Source: Salarchaeum sp. JOR-1
Lineage (GTDB): Archaea; Halobacteriota; Halobacteria; Halobacteriales; Halobacteriaceae
NCBI RefSeq assembly: GCF_007833275.1
Contig: NZ_CP042241.1
Location: 1,860,001-1,924,000, forward strand
DNA: 64,000 bases
Reading direction: 5' to 3'
A program made the position numbers and the translations under genes. The notes beneath the pieces were generated by a model that saw only the letters and a list, made by a program, of their open reading frames with translations, made no database searches and was not told the origin of the DNA. Every line of letters begins with the position of its first letter. Positions within the stretch are counted from its first letter, which is position 1. This document shows positions 1-8,304 of this stretch, piece by piece.

Positions 1-411
1 GACGTCGTGTTCGCTGCTGAGCCCTGGAAGCACATCCATCCCGGGTTCGGCGGTTGGATAGACGGCGTGGCGAGCGCGGCAGTCCTCGGTCGCCTCGTCG
101 CCGCGGAGGGACTCGAAGCGCTGCGCGCACCGGTGACGGAGCGCCCGTACCGGAAGGTGAGCGTGGACTGTCCCGACGGGAAGAAGGCGGCCGTGATGGG
201 CGCGCTCGAAACCGAGATGCCGGGCGCGTTTCCCGACGCTGCCATCGACACCGAGTACGGCGTGCGCGCGGAGTTCCCGGACGGGTCGTGGACGCTCGTC
301 CGACCGTCCGGCACTGAACCCTACGTCCGAGTGTACGCGGAAGCGGACGACGTGGACGCGCTCGTCGCCGAGGTGACGGCTCTCGTAGAGGACGCCGTGA
401 CGAACACCTAA
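1..411 (+). CDS. Phosphohexomutase-family protein (phosphomannomutase/phosphoglucomutase/phosphopentomutase), C-terminal part
   Basis: The gene runs in from the left edge; only about 136 C-terminal codons are visible and no start is present. The segment carries the RPSGTEP phosphate-binding loop of the alpha-D-phosphohexomutase superfamily about 30 residues from the end, followed by the usual C-terminal domain. Members move a phosphate between C1 and C6 (or C5) of sugars in the cytoplasm. The active-site serine and metal-binding loop lie outside the window, so substrate cannot be judged. It sits 81 bp upstream of a nucleoside-uptake operon on the same strand. That makes a phosphopentomutase role (ribose-1-phosphate to ribose-5-phosphate) an attractive but unproven reading. 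Confidence 0.88.
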   Translation, partial: DVVFAAEPWKHIHPGFGGWIDGVASAAVLGRLVAAEGLEALRAPVTERPYRKVSVDCPDGKKAAVMGALETEMPGAFPDAAIDTEYGVRAEFPDGSWTLVRPSGTEPYVRVYAEADDVDALVAEVTALVEDAVTNT

Positions 412-422
412 CATAGCATACA

Positions 423-466
423 CACATATGTGAACAAGTTTCGTATTCGAACGACGGGTTTATTCG
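423..466 (+). promoter_or_regulatory. Probable promoter region of the nucleoside-uptake operon, with a 10-bp palindrome
   Basis: A perfect palindrome CACATATGTG (423-432) lies upstream of a TTTATT box (about 458-463), which is 30-35 nt before the ATG at 493. The box fits an archaeal TATA element for a short-leader transcript. The palindrome is a possible regulator site, but it is short and only inferred. Confidence 0.4.
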
Positions 467-492
467 AGTACGCGGTATTTCTGTAGTCGATT

Positions 493-1563
493 ATGGTGGA
501 TAGCGACGAACGGCGGCGGCGGTTCCTCAAACTCTCGGGCGCGCTCGGAGTCGCGGGTCTCACGGGCCTCGCTGGCTGTTCGAGCGGCGGCGGGAGCGGG
601 GACGACGCGGCGGCAAACATCGGCATGGTGTACGCGACCGGCGGCCTCGGGGACGGATCGTTCAACGACCAGGCGCAGGCCGGCATCCAGCAGGCCGCGG
701 AGGACTTCGACATCGCGTACGAGGAGTCCCAGCCGGAGACGAACTCCGAGTTCCAGCCGACCCAGCGCCAGTACGCCCAGTCCGGCAACTACGACCTCGT
801 CTCCTGCATCGGGTACGCGCAGGCGGACGCGCTCTCAACGAACGCAGCCGCGTTCCCCGACCAGGACTGGGTCATCGTCGACTCCGTCGTCGACGAGCCG
901 AACGTCGCGAGCTACGGGTTCCGCGAGCACGAGGGGTCGTTCCTCGTCGGCTACATGGCGGGCATGCTCACCACGCGGGACTTCTCCGCCGGTGCGGGCA
1001 GCACGAGCGCCGACACGAAGACCGTCGGGTTCGTCGGCGGAACGGAGACACCCCTCATTCAGAAGTTCCAGGCCGGCTTCGAGGCGGGCGTCAACCACCA
1101 CGACGACTCCATCGAGGTCGTCACGTCCTACGTCGGGTCGTTCAACGACCCCGCGGCGGGCCAGGAGCAGGCGCGCTCGATGTACGACAGCGGTGCTGAC
1201 ATCGTCTACCACGCCTCGGGCGCGACCGGCGTCGGCGTGTTCCGCGCGGCCCAGGACATGGGCAAGTTCGCCATCGGCGTCGATAAAGACCAGTCCATCA
1301 CGCAGGCGTCCTTCGCCGACGTCATCCTCGCGAGCATGGTCAAGCGCGTCGACACCGCCGTCTACACGGCCGTCGAGAGCGTCGTGAACGACAACTTCGC
1401 GGGCGGCGAGCAGACGACGTTCGGGCTGAGCGACGACGGCGTCGAAGCCGTCTACGGCGACCAGCTCGGCAGTCAGATTCCCGAGGACGTGAAGTCGACG
1501 GTCGCGGACGCCCGAGAACAGATTATCGCGGGCGACATCACCGTCCCCTCGAAACCCCAGTAA
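493..1563 (+). CDS. BMP-family nucleoside-binding lipoprotein (ABC transporter substrate-binding protein)
   Basis: A 356-aa secreted lipoprotein. The N-terminus has a twin-arginine motif (RRRRFLK, residues 7-13), a hydrophobic stretch and a lipobox LAGC with the lipidated Cys at residue 29, so it should be Tat-exported and membrane-anchored. The mature part follows the basic-membrane-protein (BMP/PnrA) fold, beginning with the typical IGMVYATGGLGDGSFND strand-loop. PnrA-like proteins bind purine or pyrimidine nucleosides. It is followed by an ATPase and two permeases of the matching type, then by cytidine deaminase and a nucleoside phosphorylase, which supports nucleosides rather than sugars as ligand. 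The exact specificity is not visible. Confidence 0.9.
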   Translation: MVDSDERRRRFLKLSGALGVAGLTGLAGCSSGGGSGDDAAANIGMVYATGGLGDGSFNDQAQAGIQQAAEDFDIAYEESQPETNSEFQPTQRQYAQSGNYDLVSCIGYAQADALSTNAAAFPDQDWVIVDSVVDEPNVASYGFREHEGSFLVGYMAGMLTTRDFSAGAGSTSADTKTVGFVGGTETPLIQKFQAGFEAGVNHHDDSIEVVTSYVGSFNDPAAGQEQARSMYDSGADIVYHASGATGVGVFRAAQDMGKFAIGVDKDQSITQASFADVILASMVKRVDTAVYTAVESVVNDNFAGGEQTTFGLSDDGVEAVYGDQLGSQIPEDVKSTVADAREQIIAGDITVPSKPQ

Positions 1564-1589
1564 CACCACCACTACCCCCGCTTTACTGC

Positions 1590-3119
1590 ATGCCAGACGC
1601 ACTCACGCTGACGGACGTCACCAAGCGGTTCCCCGGCGTCGTCGCGAACGACGCTGTGTCGCTCTCTGTGGAGGCCGGGTCGGTTCACGCCCTGCTCGGG
1701 GAGAACGGCGCGGGGAAGACGACGCTGATGAACGTCCTCTACGGGCTGTACGACGCCGACGAGGGAACCATCGAAATCGACGGCACGCCCCGCGACTTCG
1801 ACAGTCCGCGGGACGCCATCGACGCCGGCATCGGGATGATCCACCAGCACTTCATGCTGGTGGACACGATGACGGTCGCCGAAAACGTCGTGCTCGGAGA
1901 CGAACCGACGACGTGGTTCGGGCTGCGGACGGACGCCGAGGCGGCGCGCGAGGCCGCCCGCGACCTCTCCGAGCGCTACGGGTTCGACGTGGATCCGGAC
2001 GCGCGCGTCGAGGACATCAGCGTCGGCGAGAAACAGCGCGTCGAGATTCTGAAAGCGCTCTACCGGGGCGCGGACACGCTCGTGCTCGACGAACCGACCG
2101 CGGTGCTCACGCCGCAGGAGGTCGAAGACCTGTTCGCGGTGTTCGAGGAACTCACCGCGGAGGGGAAGACCGTGTTGTTCATCACGCACAAGCTCGGCGA
2201 GGCGATGGCTGTCGCGGACGACATCACCGTCCTGCGGGACGGCGTGAACGTCGGCACCGTCGACGCAGCGAACACGACCCGGGAAGACCTCGCGGAGCGG
2301 ATGGTCGGCCGGGACGTGCTGTTCGAGGTCGAAAAAGACGACGTGACGCCGGGCGCGGTGTCGCTCGCCGCCGACGGCGTCACCGTCACCGACGCGGACG
2401 GCGTGGCGCGCGTGAACGACGTGGACTTCGACCTCAGGGAGGGCGAAATCCTCGGCATCGCCGGCGTGGACGGGAACGGACAGGCCGAACTCGTCGAGAC
2501 CATCACCGGCCTCCGCGAACCCGACGCGGGAACCGTCACCCTCCACGACGAGGACGTGACCGCGGCGTCCCGGCGCGACCACATCGACGCCGGCCTCGCC
2601 TACATCCCCGAAGACCGCCACGAGCGCGGACTCGTGATGGACTTCGACCTCGTGGAGAACGGCATCCTCGGCGCGCAGCACGGCGCGCCGTACGCCAGTC
2701 GGGGCGTGCTGGACTGGCGGACCGCCCGCACGCACGCCGAGGACATCGTGGACACGTACGACGTGCGGCCCGCGGACGCGGACGCGGACGCCGCCTCGTT
2801 CTCCGGCGGGAACCAGCAGAAGTTCATCGTCGGCCGCGAACTCGAACGCGACCCGAGCGTCGTCGTCGCCACCCACCCCACGCGGGGCGTGGACGTGGGC
2901 GCGACCGAGTTCATTCACGACGAACTCCTCGACCGCCGCGCGAGCGGGGACGCCGTCCTCCTCGTCTCCTCGAAACTCGACGAGGTGCGGAGCCTCTCCG
3001 ACCGCCTGGCGGTGATGTACGAGGGCGAGTTCGTCGCCGTCGTCGACCCCGAGGACGTGACGGAGGAAGAACTCGGCCTGCTGATGGCCGGCGAGTACCC
3101 GGAGGGGTTCGATGAGTAA
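1590..3119 (+). CDS. Nucleoside ABC transporter ATP-binding protein (two fused ATPase domains)
   Basis: A 509-aa protein with two tandem ABC ATPase domains, as in RbsA/NupO-type transporters. Domain 1 has a full Walker A (GENGAGKTT, residues 37-45), an ISVGEKQR signature and a Walker B ending in LDEPT. Domain 2 has a degenerate Walker A (GIAGVDGNGQ, no P-loop lysine), a normal FSGGNQQK signature and an altered Walker B (THPTRG). Such asymmetry is usual in this family, where one site is hydrolytically weak. It starts 26 bp after the lipoprotein gene and overlaps the next permease by 8 bp, so the subunits are probably translationally coupled. Confidence 0.92.
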   Translation: MPDALTLTDVTKRFPGVVANDAVSLSVEAGSVHALLGENGAGKTTLMNVLYGLYDADEGTIEIDGTPRDFDSPRDAIDAGIGMIHQHFMLVDTMTVAENVVLGDEPTTWFGLRTDAEAAREAARDLSERYGFDVDPDARVEDISVGEKQRVEILKALYRGADTLVLDEPTAVLTPQEVEDLFAVFEELTAEGKTVLFITHKLGEAMAVADDITVLRDGVNVGTVDAANTTREDLAERMVGRDVLFEVEKDDVTPGAVSLAADGVTVTDADGVARVNDVDFDLREGEILGIAGVDGNGQAELVETITGLREPDAGTVTLHDEDVTAASRRDHIDAGLAYIPEDRHERGLVMDFDLVENGILGAQHGAPYASRGVLDWRTARTHAEDIVDTYDVRPADADADAASFSGGNQQKFIVGRELERDPSVVVATHPTRGVDVGATEFIHDELLDRRASGDAVLLVSSKLDEVRSLSDRLAVMYEGEFVAVVDPEDVTEEELGLLMAGEYPEGFDE

Positions 3120-4311
3120 GTTCCGCAAGGCGCTCGAACGGCTCGTGGACGCGTCCGCGAAGGAACGCATCGCGGTGAGCGCCGCCGCGCTCGCGCTCTC
3201 CATCCTCGTCGGCGCGGCCGTCGTGTTCGTCTCCGGCATCGTCGCGACCTGCGCGTCGCCCGCGTTCAGCGTGCTCGGCGTCGGCGTCTGCTACGATCCC
3301 ATCAACGTCTTCACCGAACTGTTCCTCGGCGCGCTCGGCCACCCCGAACAGGGCGGCTGGTCGCCGACGAACTACCGCGTCGCCATCGCGCTCCAGCAGA
3401 CCACGCTCCTCGTCTTCACGGGCCTCGCCGTCGCGGTGTCGTTCCGCGCGGGCCTGTTCAACATCGGCGTGCAGGGCCAGCTCGTGTTCGGCGCGCTCGC
3501 CGCCGCAGTCGCCACCATCTGGGCGGGCGCAATCGCGCCGTCCGGCGTCCTCGGCACCGTCTTCCTCGTGCCGCTCGGACTGCTCGCCGGCGCCGTCGCT
3601 GGCGGGCTCTACGGCGCGCTCCCGGGCGCTCTCAAGGCGTACGGGGGCGCGAACGAAGTCATCACGACAATCATGTTGAACTTCATCGCGTCGAACGTCG
3701 CGTACGTCCTCGTCTCCTCTTTCCTCATGCCCGAGTCCAGCCAGCTCGTCCAGACCGCCGTCATCCCGGCGGCGGCGAAGATACCGAACGTCCCAGTTAT
3801 CGGGTTCGAGGCGCGGGACGCGTTCAGCCTCGTCGCGCTGGTCGGCGCGCTCGCGTTCATCACGGGCGTCGCCTACCTGCTCGCGAAGACCTCGTTCGGC
3901 TACGACATCCGCACGAGCGGCCTCCAGGAGCAGGCCGCCGCGTACAGCGGCGTGGACGCGAAGCGAACCACCGTCCTGAGCATGGCGCTCTCCGGCGCGC
4001 TCGCCGGCGTCGGCGGCGCCGTCTGGGTGCTGATGGTGAAGGGACGATTCCTCACCGGCCTCCCCTCGCTCGGGTTCGACGGCATCACCGTCAGCATCCT
4101 TGCGGGCAACAACCCGATCGGCGTCGGCGCGGCCGCGTTCCTCTTCGGCGTCCTCAAGTCCGGCACTATCGCCGTCGACTTCTCGACGGACGTCCCGGTC
4201 GAGCTCGTGGACGTGCTGCGCGGCCTCATCATCCTCTTCGTCGCGATGCCCGAGTTCTTCCGGCTCATCGGGAAGCGGTACCTCGGCCTCGGAGGTGAGC
4301 AGCGTGCGTAA
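3112..4311 (+). CDS. Nucleoside ABC transporter permease, first subunit
   Basis: A 399-aa polytopic membrane protein of the BPD_transp_2 (LivH/RbsC/NupP) family. After a hydrophobic N-terminal segment and a long external loop containing two Cys, the core shows the family pattern FRAGLFNIGVQGQL and later a glycine-rich ALAGVGGAVW segment that contacts the ATPase. Length matches NupP-type permeases. It overlaps the ATPase gene at its 5' end and the second permease gene at its 3' end by 8 bp each, which is typical of a tightly coupled transporter operon. It pairs with the downstream permease to form the channel. Confidence 0.9.
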   Translation: MSKFRKALERLVDASAKERIAVSAAALALSILVGAAVVFVSGIVATCASPAFSVLGVGVCYDPINVFTELFLGALGHPEQGGWSPTNYRVAIALQQTTLLVFTGLAVAVSFRAGLFNIGVQGQLVFGALAAAVATIWAGAIAPSGVLGTVFLVPLGLLAGAVAGGLYGALPGALKAYGGANEVITTIMLNFIASNVAYVLVSSFLMPESSQLVQTAVIPAAAKIPNVPVIGFEARDAFSLVALVGALAFITGVAYLLAKTSFGYDIRTSGLQEQAAAYSGVDAKRTTVLSMALSGALAGVGGAVWVLMVKGRFLTGLPSLGFDGITVSILAGNNPIGVGAAAFLFGVLKSGTIAVDFSTDVPVELVDVLRGLIILFVAMPEFFRLIGKRYLGLGGEQRA

Positions 4312-5344
4312 CGCGCTCCGCGCCGCCGTCGGCGTGTTCGCCGCGCTCGTCGTGCTCGGCGTCGCGTTCCCGAACTCCCTGTTCGGCCTCGTCACCGACA
4401 CCGGCACCGCGGAGGCCGCGCTCCGCCTCGCCGTCCCCATCACGCTCGCCGCGCTCGGCGGCATCTTCGCGGAGAAGTCCGGCGTCATCAACATCGGTCT
4501 CGAAGGCCTGCTCATCGTCTCCGCGTTCGCCGGTGTCGCCGCTGCGAAACTCCTCGGCACCGGCACGAGCGTCGGCCCCATTCCTTCGATATGGGTGGCG
4601 TTCCTCGTCGGCGTGCTCGCGAGCACCCTGCTCGCGCTGTTGTTCGCCATTGTCTGCATCGAGTTCGAGGCCGACCAGATCATCGCCGGTCTCGCCGTGT
4701 GGCTGGTCGCGCTCGGCATCGCGCCGTTCACTTCTGTGGTGCTCTTCGGCACCAAGAACGTCCAGGTGTCGACGCTCGCCGACGTCTCGATTCCCGTGCT
4801 CTCCACGATACCCTACCTCGGTGACGTGGTGTTCTCCGCGAACGTCATCGTCTACATGATGTTTGTCGCCGTCCCCGCGTGCTGGTACGTGCTCAACCGC
4901 ACCCAGTTCGGGCGGTGGGTCGAGGCGAGCGGAGAGAACCCGAGCGCGCTCGACACCGCTGGCGTGAGCGTCGACCGCGTCCGGTACGCGAGCGTCCTCA
5001 TCTCGGGCGTGCTCGCCGGCATCGGGGGCGCGGCGCTCTCCCTCGGGCACGTCGGCGCGTTCACCGCGGGCGGCGCGACGATGGTGAACGGCAAGGGATT
5101 CATCGCCATCGCCACCTACCTCTTCGGGAACTACAACCCGCTCGGGACGCTCGTCGCGACCCTGCTGTTCTCCGGGCTGGACTCGCTCCAGATCGGCCTC
5201 CAGCAGGCCGGTATCGCGATTCCGTCGGAGCTCGTGCAGACGATTCCGTACGTGACGGTCATCGTCGTGCTCGTGTTCGTCGGCCGCACCCGCATTCCCT
5301 CGGCGGCCGGCGAACACTACGACTCCGGCGAGGACTCCCGGTAG
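4304..5344 (+). CDS. Nucleoside ABC transporter permease, second subunit
   Basis: A 346-aa membrane permease of the same BPD_transp_2 family (NupQ-like). The EKSGVINIGLEG motif and the VLAGIGGAALSLG segment are diagnostic. I chose the GTG at 4304 because a clear Shine-Dalgarno-like GGAGGTG (4291-4297) sits 6 nt upstream, and the gene then overlaps the preceding permease by 8 bp; earlier in-frame codons would lie deep in that gene. Together with the first permease, the two-domain ATPase and the BMP lipoprotein it completes a nucleoside importer. Confidence 0.9.
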   Translation: MRNALRAAVGVFAALVVLGVAFPNSLFGLVTDTGTAEAALRLAVPITLAALGGIFAEKSGVINIGLEGLLIVSAFAGVAAAKLLGTGTSVGPIPSIWVAFLVGVLASTLLALLFAIVCIEFEADQIIAGLAVWLVALGIAPFTSVVLFGTKNVQVSTLADVSIPVLSTIPYLGDVVFSANVIVYMMFVAVPACWYVLNRTQFGRWVEASGENPSALDTAGVSVDRVRYASVLISGVLAGIGGAALSLGHVGAFTAGGATMVNGKGFIAIATYLFGNYNPLGTLVATLLFSGLDSLQIGLQQAGIAIPSELVQTIPYVTVIVVLVFVGRTRIPSAAGEHYDSGEDSR

Positions 5345-5347
5345 AAG

Positions 5348-5367
5348 CGAACCACCTTTTCGGTTCG
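5348..5367. promoter_or_regulatory. Small inverted repeat between the permease and cytidine deaminase genes
   Basis: CGAACC (5348-5353) and GGTTCG (5362-5367) flank an 8-nt loop ACCTTTTC. The element lies 3 nt after the permease stop and 18-37 nt before the cytidine deaminase ATG. The CCTTTTC in the loop sits where a TATA box for a leaderless deaminase transcript would be. It could be a weak terminator, an internal promoter or an operator; the sequence alone does not decide. Confidence 0.3.
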
Positions 5368-5384
5368 GACGCGGACGCCCGTGC

Positions 5385-5768
5385 ATGGACGACTTGATGC
5401 AGGCCGCACGCGACGCCTACGAGAACGCCTACGTGCCCTACTCCGACTACAAGGTCGGGGCGGCTATCGAAACCGCGGACGGAACCGTCTACACGGGCTG
5501 TAACGTCGAGAACGCGAACTACAGCAACAGTATGCACGCGGAGGAGGTCGCGGTCTCGCAGGCCGTCGCGGACGGCCACACGGAGTTCGAGCGCCTCGCG
5601 GTCTCCTCCGCTGCTCGCGACGGCGTCACGCCGTGCGGGATGTGCCGGCAGACGCTCGCGGAGTTCTGCGACGACGACTTCCCGGTCGCCGTGGACGGCG
5701 ACGACGGCGGCGTCTACGAACTCGGCGACCTCATTCCGAACACTATCACCCGGAGAATGCTCGACTGA
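5385..5768 (+). CDS. cdd: Cytidine deaminase
   Basis: A 127-aa enzyme of the small homotetrameric cytidine deaminase class, converting cytidine and deoxycytidine to uridine and deoxyuridine. The zinc site is complete: H51-A-E53 with E53 as proton shuttle, and PCGMC giving C84 and C87. The histidine in place of the first Cys of the Bacillus-type enzyme (HAE rather than CAE) is the form also found in dimeric enzymes and many archaeal ones. It lies 40 bp after the nucleoside transporter and before a nucleoside phosphorylase, so imported cytidine would be turned to uridine and then cleaved. Confidence 0.93.
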   Translation: MDDLMQAARDAYENAYVPYSDYKVGAAIETADGTVYTGCNVENANYSNSMHAEEVAVSQAVADGHTEFERLAVSSAARDGVTPCGMCRQTLAEFCDDDFPVAVDGDDGGVYELGDLIPNTITRRMLD

Positions 5769-5858
5769 GCCGTCGAAAGAGCACTCACCGGACAGCAGGT
5801 GTTCGCGTTCCGGCATCGAACGGGAAGACCCTTGTGCGCCGCCCGCCGACCCGTCGGT

Positions 5859-6680
5859 ATGCCCGGTGATTCGGAGGATCCGAACGAGGAGATCCAGTAC
5901 CACGTGGAACTCGCGGAGGGGGACGTCGCGGACACCGTGCTCCTGCCCGGCGACCCCGAGCGGGTCGAGAAGATTTCGGAGTTCTGGGACGACTACGAGG
6001 AGAAGGCATTCCACCGCGAGTACCGCACGCTCACCGGAACCTACGACGGCGCGCCTATCTCGGTGACCTCGACGGGTATCGGGAGTCCATCCGCGGCCAT
6101 CGCCGTGGAGGAGCTCGCGCGGGTGGGCGCAGACACGTTCATCCGCGTCGGGTCGTGCGGCGCGCTCTCCGCGGACATGGACGTGGGCGACCTCGTCATC
6201 TCCACGGGCGCGGTCCGTCAGGAGGGGACGAGCGACGAGTACGTCCGCGAGGACTATCCGGCGGTCGCGCACGACGAGGTCGTGAGCGCGCTCGTCGCGG
6301 CCGCGGAACGCCTCGGCCACGACTACCACGTCGGCGTGTCGATGAGCGCCGACGGCTTTTACACGGGTCAGGGCCGCCCCGGGTTCGGCGGCTACCGCGC
6401 GGTCGGGAGCGAAGACCTCATCGCGGAACTCGAAGCGGCGAACGTGAAGAACATCGAGATGGAGGCGTCCGCCATCCTCACCATCGCGAGCGTCTACGGT
6501 CTCCGGGCCGGCGCGGTCTGCTCCGTCTACGCGAACCGCGTCACGGGGGAGTTCCGAACCGAGGGCGAGTACCGGGCGTCCGAGACGGCGAGCCTCGCCG
6601 TGAAACTCCTCGCGAAGATGGACGAGAAGAAGCAAGAGGAGGGCGTCGACCGCTGGCACGCGGGAATGAGCCTCGACTGA
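5859..6680 (+). CDS. udp: Nucleoside phosphorylase, uridine-phosphorylase type
   Basis: A 273-aa member of the PNP/UDP family, splitting nucleosides with phosphate to a base and (deoxy)ribose-1-phosphate. Visible features include LPGDPERV near the N-terminus (phosphate site), the STGIGSPSAAI segment, the RVGSCGAL motif and NIEMEASAIL, where the Glu-Met-Glu contacts the ribose. The ATG at 5859 is chosen because the family N-terminus follows it directly. The gene closes a cassette of import, deamination and phosphorolysis. Base specificity is not certain: some haloarchaeal members act on purine nucleosides, so guanosine or another nucleoside is possible. Confidence 0.87.
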   Translation: MPGDSEDPNEEIQYHVELAEGDVADTVLLPGDPERVEKISEFWDDYEEKAFHREYRTLTGTYDGAPISVTSTGIGSPSAAIAVEELARVGADTFIRVGSCGALSADMDVGDLVISTGAVRQEGTSDEYVREDYPAVAHDEVVSALVAAAERLGHDYHVGVSMSADGFYTGQGRPGFGGYRAVGSEDLIAELEAANVKNIEMEASAILTIASVYGLRAGAVCSVYANRVTGEFRTEGEYRASETASLAVKLLAKMDEKKQEEGVDRWHAGMSLD

Positions 6681-6711
6681 CGCGAGCACAGCGAGCGCTT
6701 TTTCGTCCAAC

Positions 6712-6730
6712 GTCAGCGCGTTGCGCTGAC
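6712..6730. terminator. Hairpin with 3-nt loop downstream of the nucleoside phosphorylase gene
   Basis: GTCAGCGC and GCGCTGAC form an 8-bp perfect stem around a GTT loop. A CTTTTTC tract lies just before it (6699-6705), 19-25 nt after the phosphorylase stop. Archaeal termination uses T-tracts, so the tract may end the nucleoside operon and the hairpin may protect the 3' end. The stem has the same 3-nt-loop design as the array at 41.2-41.5 kb. Confidence 0.4.
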
Positions 6731-6814
6731 TGGCTCTCCCTCGATCACGGTCGTTCGCTCGCCGGAACAGAGTTTTGCTGGATGCGTGGTGAGCGTACTG
6801 GCGGAAGCCGGAAG

Positions 6815-6841
6815 TAATATCACTTGGTGGTATAACCTAGT
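6815..6841 (+). promoter_or_regulatory. Promoter and possible operator of thiC
   Basis: TAATATC (6815-6821) lies 26-32 nt before the ATG at 6847, as expected for a leaderless haloarchaeal transcript. Directly downstream, ACTTGGT (6822-6828) and ACCTAGT (6835-6841) make an imperfect inverted repeat (6 of 7 pairs) that would cover the transcription start, a plausible repressor position. No thiamine-pyrophosphate riboswitch core can be recognised in the 166-bp upstream region. Confidence 0.35.
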
Positions 6842-6846
6842 TATCC

Positions 6847-8304
6847 ATGGTTCGGACGCAACTCCAGCGCGCTCGAAACGGCGACGTGACCGACGCGATG
6901 GAACGGGTCGCCGAACGCGAGAACCGCGACCCCGAGTTCGTCAGAGAACAGGTCGCCGACGGCCAGGCCGTCATCCCGAACAATACGTCCCACGACGCGC
7001 TCGACCCGATGATCATCGGACGCGAGTTCGCCACGAAAGTCAACGCCAACATCGGGAACAGCGAGGAGACGAGCGACCGGGACGGCGAACTCGAAAAACT
7101 GCACGCGGCGGTTCACTACGGGGCCGACACCGTGATGGACCTCTCCACCGGTCCGAACCTCGACGCGATACGGGAGGCGAACATCGTGCACTCGCCGGTT
7201 CCGGTCGGCACGGTTCCGCTGTACGAGGCCGTCGCGCGCGTTGACGACCCCGCCGACATCACGCACGAACTCCTCCTCGACGTCATCGAAAAACAGGCCC
7301 GGCAGGGCGTCGACTACATGACGATTCACGCCGGCGTCCTGATGGAACACCTCCCGCTGACCGACGGCCGGAAAACGGGTATCGTCTCCCGGGGCGGGTC
7401 GATACTCGCGCAGTGGATGGAGGAGAACGCCATGCAGAACCCGCTGTACGCGACGTTCGAGGACATCTGCGAGATATTCGCTAAACACGACGTCACGTTC
7501 TCGCTCGGGGACGGCCTCCGACCGGGCTGTCTCGCGGACGCGAGCGACGACGCCCAGTTCGCGGAACTCGACACGCTCGGCGAACTCACGCGGACGGCCA
7601 GAGACCACGGCGTCCAGGTGATGGTGGAGGGGCCGGGCCACGTCCCGCTGAACGAAATCGCCGACAACGTCGAACGCCAACAGGACGTCTGCAACGGCGC
7701 GCCGTTTTACGTCCTCGGCCCGCTTGTCACCGACATCGCGCCCGGCTACGACCACATCACGAGCGCGATCGGCGCGGCCGAAGCGGGGCGAGCGGGCGCG
7801 GCGATGCTGTGCTACGTCACCCCGAAAGAACACCTCGGCCTCCCGGAACGCGAGGACGTTCGGGACGGATTGGCGGCGTACCGCATCGCCGCGCACGCCG
7901 CGGATGTGGCGAACAATCGGCCGGGCGCGCGCGATTGGGACGACGCGCTCTCGGAGGCGCGCTACGAGTTCGACTGGCGGCGGCAGTTCTCGCTCGCGCT
8001 CGACCCCGACCGCGCCCGCGAGTACCACGACCAGACGCTCCCCGGGGACAACTACAAGGACGCGCGATTCTGCTCGATGTGCGGCGTCGACTTCTGCTCG
8101 ATGCGGATAGATCAGGACGCCCGCGACGCCGACGGCGACATGAGTCGACTCGACGACGACACCGACCTGGACGCCTCGCCCGCCGCCGACGTGAACCGTC
8201 CACCCGTGGGGTCGCACGACGCGGCGGGGGTTCCGGACGAGGTGGAAATCGGCGGCGTCACGTTCACGCCGGCGGAGTCCTCGACCGACGAGTCGGCGGA
8301 CTAG
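6847..8304 (+). CDS. thiC: Phosphomethylpyrimidine synthase ThiC
   Basis: A 485-aa radical-SAM enzyme that rearranges 5-aminoimidazole ribotide into hydroxymethylpyrimidine phosphate for thiamine synthesis. The characteristic C-terminal CX2CX4C 4Fe-4S motif is present (C409, C412, C417), as are conserved blocks such as [13 protein letters not shown] and the [12 protein letters not shown] region. About 70 acidic residues follow the cluster motif, an extension typical of halophilic enzymes. The start codon matches the leaderless promoter spacing. No other thiamine genes are adjacent, so it is probably a single-gene unit, convergent with the acetyltransferase gene by a 4-bp overlap. Confidence 0.95.
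   Translation: MVRTQLQRARNGDVTDAMERVAERENRDPEFVREQVADGQAVIPNNTSHDALDPMIIGREFATKVNANIGNSEETSDRDGELEKLHAAVHYGADTVMDLSTGPNLDAIREANIVHSPVPVGTVPLYEAVARVDDPADITHELLLDVIEKQARQGVDYMTIHAGVLMEHLPLTDGRKTGIVSRGGSILAQWMEENAMQNPLYATFEDICEIFAKHDVTFSLGDGLRPGCLADASDDAQFAELDTLGELTRTARDHGVQVMVEGPGHVPLNEIADNVERQQDVCNGAPFYVLGPLVTDIAPGYDHITSAIGAAEAGRAGAAMLCYVTPKEHLGLPEREDVRDGLAAYRIAAHAADVANNRPGARDWDDALSEARYEFDWRRQFSLALDPDRAREYHDQTLPGDNYKDARFCSMCGVDFCSMRIDQDARDADGDMSRLDDDTDLDASPAADVNRPPVGSHDAAGVPDEVEIGGVTFTPAESSTDESAD

Noticed and set aside
2911-4806. A 631-codon open frame on the minus strand across the permease genes
   Set aside because: It lies opposite two clear permease genes, and its product is a mix of Arg, Glu and Asp runs without domains. 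Long antisense frames are expected in DNA of this GC content.
6681-6846. TPP riboswitch upstream of thiC
   Set aside because: The conserved CTGAGA and ACCTGAT-type cores were not found, and the TATA box lies just upstream of the start codon, leaving no leader.
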